Of a DNA stretch of 38,617 nt, positions 34,612-38,617 are shown one piece after another. The notes under the pieces are model-generated. The model worked only from the letters and a program-made list of their open reading frames with translations. It made no database searches and was not told the DNA's origin. Each line of letters begins with the position of its first letter. The stretch's first letter is position 1. Source of the stretch: an uncultured Planctomycetia bacterium (GTDB lineage: Bacteria > Planctomycetota > UBA1135 > GCA-002686595); the NCBI GenBank assembly GCA_937952135.1, contig CALFYL010000373.1, positions 1 through 38,617 of the forward strand. Reading direction: 5' to 3'. The position numbers were made by a program, and so were the translations under genes.

Positions 34612-37600
34612 ATGACCCGAACCCACCGCCTCGCGTCGACGCTGCTCTTGCTGGCCCTGGCTTGCAGCGCTCCCAAAGACTCCCCTGCAACTGGCGCAGC
34701 CGCCGCCGCAAAAACGCCGCAGGCGCAGGAACGCGAGGCGCCGATCGTCGCGCCGACGCCGCAGCTCACGCGCCGCGCGCTCGAGCTCCAGCACCGCGGC
34801 CGGCCCGTCGAAGCGCTCGAGCTGCTGCTCACGGAATTGACGCAGCGCCTGCGTTCGCAGCCCTGGAGCGACGAGAGCTTGACGCTCGATTCGATCGTCG
34901 CCGCGCAGGCGCTCGAGCGCGGACTCGAAGCCGTCGCCGCCTGGGGCCTCGCCGTCGAGAAGCTCGCGAGCGCGAAGCCCTTCGCCCCCGCGACGCCGCC
35001 CGAGCTCGCCGCACAGCTCGACCTCGTGCTCTCGCGCGGCCTCGCGCGCGTCGGCCGCGTCGAGGAAGCCCACAACCTCACGCGCGCGAGCGGAGCGTTG
35101 CTCGACTGGCGCATCATCGGCCCCTTCGCGAACGAACGCGGCGGCGGTTTCGACACGGCGTACGAACCCGAGAGCAAGCTCGACTACGCCGCGACGATGC
35201 GCGGCAAGGAACGCGACGTGACCTGGCGCGCGAACCCGACGCCCGACCAGGTGCTCGGCAACCTCGTGCTGGCCGACATGCTGCGCCCGAACGAACAGGC
35301 GGTCGCGTACCTCGCGACGGCGGTGCGGGTCGACGAGCCGCGCGAGGTCGTGCTCGCGCTCGGCTCGAGCGGTGCGGTCAAGGTCTGGCACGGCGACAAG
35401 CTCGTCCACGCGAACAAAGTCCATCGCCCGAGCCGCCGCGACCAGGATCGCGTGGTGCTCGCGCTCCACGAAGGCTGGAACCGCGTGCTGGTCAAGGTCG
35501 GCGTCGAGGAACGCCTGGGCTGGATGTTCTCGGCGCGCATGACCGAGCTCGACGGCCGCCCGCTCGCGAATTGGCGCCATGCTTCGCTCGAGGCGCCGGC
35601 CGCGCGCGCCGACGTCGTTGCGGCGACCGCCAAGGCGAATCCGAGCGCGCGGGAACGCCTCGAAGCGCTCGCCGCGGACGAGAGCGCGCCGCAGACGCGC
35701 GCGGAAGCACTGCGTTTGCTCGCGCTGCACCACCTGCACATCCACCCCGACGACACGGCCGCGCAGACCGCGAAGAAGCACGCCGAGGCGGCGCTCGCGC
35801 TCGAGCCGGACGACGTGTTCACGCTCTACCTCGTCGCGCGCGCGAACGAGCCCGAGCCCGGCGCGACGATCGCCGAGATCCGCCACAACGAACGGCTGGC
35901 GCCGCTGAAGCGCGCGGTCGAGCTCGAGCCGACGCACGCGGGCGCGCTGCTCGACCTCGCCGAGTTCTACTCGGGCCTCAACCCGATCCCGCGGCTCGCC
36001 GAGGAGTACTCGCGGCGCGCGCTCGAGGCCGCGCCCGAGAGTTACGCCGCGCAGATGCAGCGCGTCGACGTGCTGCGGGACGCCGGACGCGGCGCCGAGG
36101 CCACGCAGCTCGCCGAGCGCGCACGCGGCACGCGCGAGGCGCGCCTGCGACCCGACGCCGTGGTGAGCGCGGCGGCGTGGCTGGGCTGGCGCGGCGACCT
36201 GGAAGGCGAGCGTGCGCTGCTCGAGAACGCGCTGAAGTCCGGCGTCAGCGAGCGTTCGGTGTTCGACGCGCTCGTGCGCTTGCACGCGCGCCGAGGCGAC
36301 AACGCGGCGCTCGCGAACACGGCGAACACGTGGCTCGGGCGCGCGTCGAACGACGTCGAGTTCATGCTCGCCACCGCGCGCTCGCTGGAGTTCGCCGGCG
36401 CGGTCTCCCAGGCCAAGGAACTCGTCGAACGAGCGCGCCTTGTGTGCCCCGAGCACCCGCTCGCCGCGCGCGCGATGGCGCGCATCGCGCAGCGCGAGGA
36501 CGACCTCGAGGCGGCGGACCGCTGGCTCGCCGAGGTGCTGCGGCTCGACCCGGGTTACGACAAGGCGCGGCGGCAGCGCGAAGTGCTGCTCGAGCAAGGC
36601 CACGAGCGCTTCGAGACCCCCTACCGCTGGGACGCGGTCGAGCGCATCAGCTCCGCGGCGCACAACGTCGACGCTAACGAGAAGGTGCAAGTCGTCGACC
36701 GCACGACGGTCTGGCGCGTCAACGAGGACGGCAGCGAACACATGTACGAGCACGTGCTGCTGCAGGTCGAGAACTCCGGCGGAGTGAAGGACCTCGACAA
36801 CTACTGGATCGTCTACCCGAGCGATTCGACGCTGCAGGTCTACAACGTGCGCGTCGTGCACGCCGACGGCTCCTTCGAGCGCGCTCCCCCGCCGCGCGGC
36901 CGCGACCGGGCCTTCGATTCGCGCTATGGACGCTTCTTCGACCTTCCGGCGCTCGAGGTCGGCGACTTCGTCGACATCGAGTACCGCATCGACCAGCGCC
37001 AGGCCGACGTGTTCGGCCAGTACTTCGGCACGCGGCACAGCTTCTACGTCGACTACCCCGACTCGCTCGCGCCCGTCGCACGCGCGGAGCTGATCGTGCT
37101 CGCCCCCGCGGACGTCGCGATCCACTCGAAGGCGCACAACGGCGACGCGCTCGAACATGCGGTGAGCGATACGGCCGACGGACTGCGCGCGCACCGCTGG
37201 GTGGCTCGCGATCTGAAGCGCCCGACGCCTCAGACCGCGATGCCCGACCGCATCGAATTCGCGCCCACGGTCGACGTGAGCACGTTCGAGAGCTGGGAGG
37301 CCTTCGCGAGCTGGTGGTGGAGCTTCATCGAGAAGGAGTTCGTCACCACGCAGGCGATGAAGGACAAGGTGCGCGAGCTCACCGCGGGCCTCGACGACGA
37401 GCTCGACAAGATCCGCGCCATCGCGCGCTTCGTGGGCCAGGAGATCCGCTACAACGCCTGGAGCTTCGGCACCCACGGCTACGAGCCCTTCAGCGCCGCG
37501 ACGATCTTCGAGCGCCGCTTCGGCGACTGCAAAGACAAGTCGATCCTGCTGCGGCAACTGCTCGCGGAGATCGGCGTCGAGTCGCATCCGGTGTTGATCA

Positions 37601-38502
37601 ACGCGCAGTACCGGCGGCCCGAGGAGAAGCTCGACGTCGCGATGGTCGGCCACTTCAACCATTGCATCGCCTACGTGCCGGCGACGGAGGAGCGCGAGGG
37701 CTTCTATCTCGACGCGACGGCGGATCGCAATCCGATCGAGTATCTGCGCGCGGACGACCAGGGCGCCAAGGTGCTGCACGTCGACGAGGACCGGGGCGCG
37801 ATCGAGAAGATCGACTACAGCGCGGCGCGTGACAACGCGCTTCGGCGCGAGTACGAGGTCGAGCTCGACACGGATGGACGCGGCGTCGTGCGCCTGGTCG
37901 ACGAGAGCATCGGCGCCTTCGGCGTGCAGTTGCGGCACCAGTTCGGCGGCGAAAAGGGCGACCTCAACAAGCGCACGGCCGACGCGCTCGCGCAGGCCTT
38001 CGGCAAGGTCGACATCCGCGAGGTGACGACCTCGAAGCTCGAGGACATCGGCGCGCCCGCGCGGCTCGAGACGAGCTTCGGCGCCACGAACCTGTGGACG
38101 CGCGACGGAAGCGGCGCGAACCTGCGCCTGGGTTTCGACGACCTGCCGCTGCTCGACGTCGCACGCGAACCGTCCTCGGAGCGCGAGTGGGAGATCGTGC
38201 TCGACCGCCCGCTCGAGCTGAGCACGCGCGTCACCTACCGCCTCCCCGAAGGCGCGGAGATCACCGCGCTTCCGCCCGACGCGCAGATCGCCGCCGACGG
38301 CCTGCTCGAGTATTCGCTCACGACCCGGCGCACACCCGAGGGCGTCGTCGTGGAGCGCCGCTTCACGCTGCTCGAGCGCCGCATCCCCACCGCGCGTTAC
38401 GCCGAGTTCCAGGATGCCTTGCGCGAGATCCAGAGCGCCGAGAACCGCACCGTCGTGCTGCGCACCGGGCCCGTCGAAGCGTCCGTGAAGGAGAACAAGT
38501 GA
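34612..38502 (+). CDS. Large lipoprotein with TPR, DUF3857 and transglutaminase-like domains
   Basis: A 1296-residue envelope protein. The lipobox LALAC at 14-18 predicts lipid anchoring. Residues about 50-130 and 360-670 are TPR-type helices (EALALEPDDVFTLYLVARANE, LKRAVELEPTHAGALLDLAEF, EEYSRRALEAAPESYAAQM). Residues about 170-340 contain an inserted beta-rich segment. A DUF3857 domain (about 690-880) is recognisable by VEDG-like repeats and VEVGDFVDIEYRI-type sequence. It is followed by a transglutaminase-like core with a complete candidate triad: Cys973 in RFGDCKDKS, His1017 in GHFNHCIAYV and Asp1034 in YLDATAD. The C-terminal 200 residues form a further beta-sandwich. DUF3857-transglutaminase proteins are common in Planctomycetota and Bacteroidota; the substrate is unknown. 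Its TGA overlaps the next ATG. Confidence 0.9.
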   Translation: MTRTHRLASTLLLLALACSAPKDSPATGAAAAAKTPQAQEREAPIVAPTPQLTRRALELQHRGRPVEALELLLTELTQRLRSQPWSDESLTLDSIVAAQALERGLEAVAAWGLAVEKLASAKPFAPATPPELAAQLDLVLSRGLARVGRVEEAHNLTRASGALLDWRIIGPFANERGGGFDTAYEPESKLDYAATMRGKERDVTWRANPTPDQVLGNLVLADMLRPNEQAVAYLATAVRVDEPREVVLALGSSGAVKVWHGDKLVHANKVHRPSRRDQDRVVLALHEGWNRVLVKVGVEERLGWMFSARMTELDGRPLANWRHASLEAPAARADVVAATAKANPSARERLEALAADESAPQTRAEALRLLALHHLHIHPDDTAAQTAKKHAEAALALEPDDVFTLYLVARANEPEPGATIAEIRHNERLAPLKRAVELEPTHAGALLDLAEFYSGLNPIPRLAEEYSRRALEAAPESYAAQMQRVDVLRDAGRGAEATQLAERARGTREARLRPDAVVSAAAWLGWRGDLEGERALLENALKSGVSERSVFDALVRLHARRGDNAALANTANTWLGRASNDVEFMLATARSLEFAGAVSQAKELVERARLVCPEHPLAARAMARIAQREDDLEAADRWLAEVLRLDPGYDKARRQREVLLEQGHERFETPYRWDAVERISSAAHNVDANEKVQVVDRTTVWRVNEDGSEHMYEHVLLQVENSGGVKDLDNYWIVYPSDSTLQVYNVRVVHADGSFERAPPPRGRDRAFDSRYGRFFDLPALEVGDFVDIEYRIDQRQADVFGQYFGTRHSFYVDYPDSLAPVARAELIVLAPADVAIHSKAHNGDALEHAVSDTADGLRAHRWVARDLKRPTPQTAMPDRIEFAPTVDVSTFESWEAFASWWWSFIEKEFVTTQAMKDKVRELTAGLDDELDKIRAIARFVGQEIRYNAWSFGTHGYEPFSAATIFERRFGDCKDKSILLRQLLAEIGVESHPVLINAQYRRPEEKLDVAMVGHFNHCIAYVPATEEREGFYLDATADRNPIEYLRADDQGAKVLHVDEDRGAIEKIDYSAARDNALRREYEVELDTDGRGVVRLVDESIGAFGVQLRHQFGGEKGDLNKRTADALAQAFGKVDIREVTTSKLEDIGAPARLETSFGATNLWTRDGSGANLRLGFDDLPLLDVAREPSSEREWEIVLDRPLELSTRVTYRLPEGAEITALPPDAQIAADGLLEYSLTTRRTPEGVVVERRFTLLERRIPTARYAEFQDALREIQSAENRTVVLRTGPVEASVKENK

Positions 38503-38617
38503 TGAAGCCCGTCCGCACAGCGTTGCTCGCGATCGCGCCCCTGATCGCGCCCCTGATCGCGTCCCTGGTCGCCGCGCCCGCTCGCGCCCAAGCCGTCGAA
38601 GCCGCGGATTGGTCCGC
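38502..38617 (+). CDS. Start of a secreted protein, cut by window edge
   Basis: ATG 38502 shares its A with the TGA stop of the DUF3857 gene. AAGGAG lies eight bases upstream, so translation is probably coupled. The 38 visible codons give MKPVRTALLAIAPLIAPLIA, then a short hydrophobic run ending APARAQA, a clear signal peptide with a cleavage site near residue 31. The mature part begins VEAADWS and ends at the window edge. It may be a functional partner of the DUF3857 protein, since the two are in one operon. Nothing more can be said about its family. Confidence 0.75.
   Translation, partial: MKPVRTALLAIAPLIAPLIASLVAAPARAQAVEAADWS
38531..38566 (+). repeat. Three tandem 12-bp units inside a signal peptide
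   Basis: GATCGCGCCCCT occurs twice, followed by GATCGCGTCCCT with one difference. The array encodes IAPL-IAPL-IASL within the hydrophobic core of the signal peptide. Gain or loss of a unit would change core length by four residues without shifting the frame. Confidence 0.85.

Noticed and set aside
1..38617. CRISPR array or prophage
   Set aside because: No regularly spaced direct repeats, cas genes, integrase, or phage structural genes were seen on either strand.

Overview
The window is very GC-rich, bacterial and gene-dense, with almost every CDS biased to G/C at third positions. It suggests a deep-branching member of the Planctomycetota, though no phylogenetic marker is present and this is an inference. 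The support is an ECF-type sigma factor next to a Ser/Thr kinase with an N-terminal zinc ribbon and C-terminal membrane helices, many large secreted or lipoprotein-type proteins (propellers, FG-GAP, HEAT, TPR, DUF3857), pentaheme cytochromes, and a recurring C-terminal module on secreted proteins.

Left part (1-11 kb). A signal-peptide start runs off the left edge. Next come a minus-strand sigma factor and kinase pair, then an AbiEi/AbiEii type IV toxin-antitoxin operon with an ATGA overlap, a TTG start with a good Shine-Dalgarno and a large promoter dyad. Directly downstream of the toxin stop codon lies a decayed copy of the 3' end of the gene found on the other side of the module (4875-6821). 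Further on are a lipoprotein with a predicted beta-propeller, a RecQ-type helicase, a phosphoribosyltransferase and a two-CBS protein.

Middle part (11-25 kb). It holds a kelch-repeat secreted protein, a secreted protein carrying the recurring C-terminal module, a divergent thioredoxin-fold/TPR protein with a Fur-like palindrome in the shared upstream region, and an FG-GAP protein with a divergent copy of the module. A perfect 34-bp inverted repeat follows. Then comes a tight plus-strand cluster: helical-repeat secreted protein, alpha/beta-hydrolase lipoprotein, SMUG1-type uracil-DNA glycosylase and a carboxypeptidase-regulatory-domain protein. A half copy of the inverted repeat separates this cluster from the convergent ribBA gene.

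Right part (25-38.6 kb). Two paralogous secreted pentaheme c-type cytochromes, both ending in the recurring module, face each other around an EAL-HDOD signalling protein and a lipoprotein that fuses HEAT-like repeats to a cyclophilin domain. Beyond a divergent intergenic region lies a 1296-residue lipoprotein with TPR, DUF3857 and transglutaminase-like domains, followed by the start of one more secreted protein cut by the window edge.

No rRNA, tRNA, CRISPR array, integrase or transposase gene was found. The most notable points are the toxin-antitoxin module abutting a gene remnant, the C-terminal module shared by four exported proteins including both cytochromes, and the two-copy palindromic repeat that starts at stop codons.
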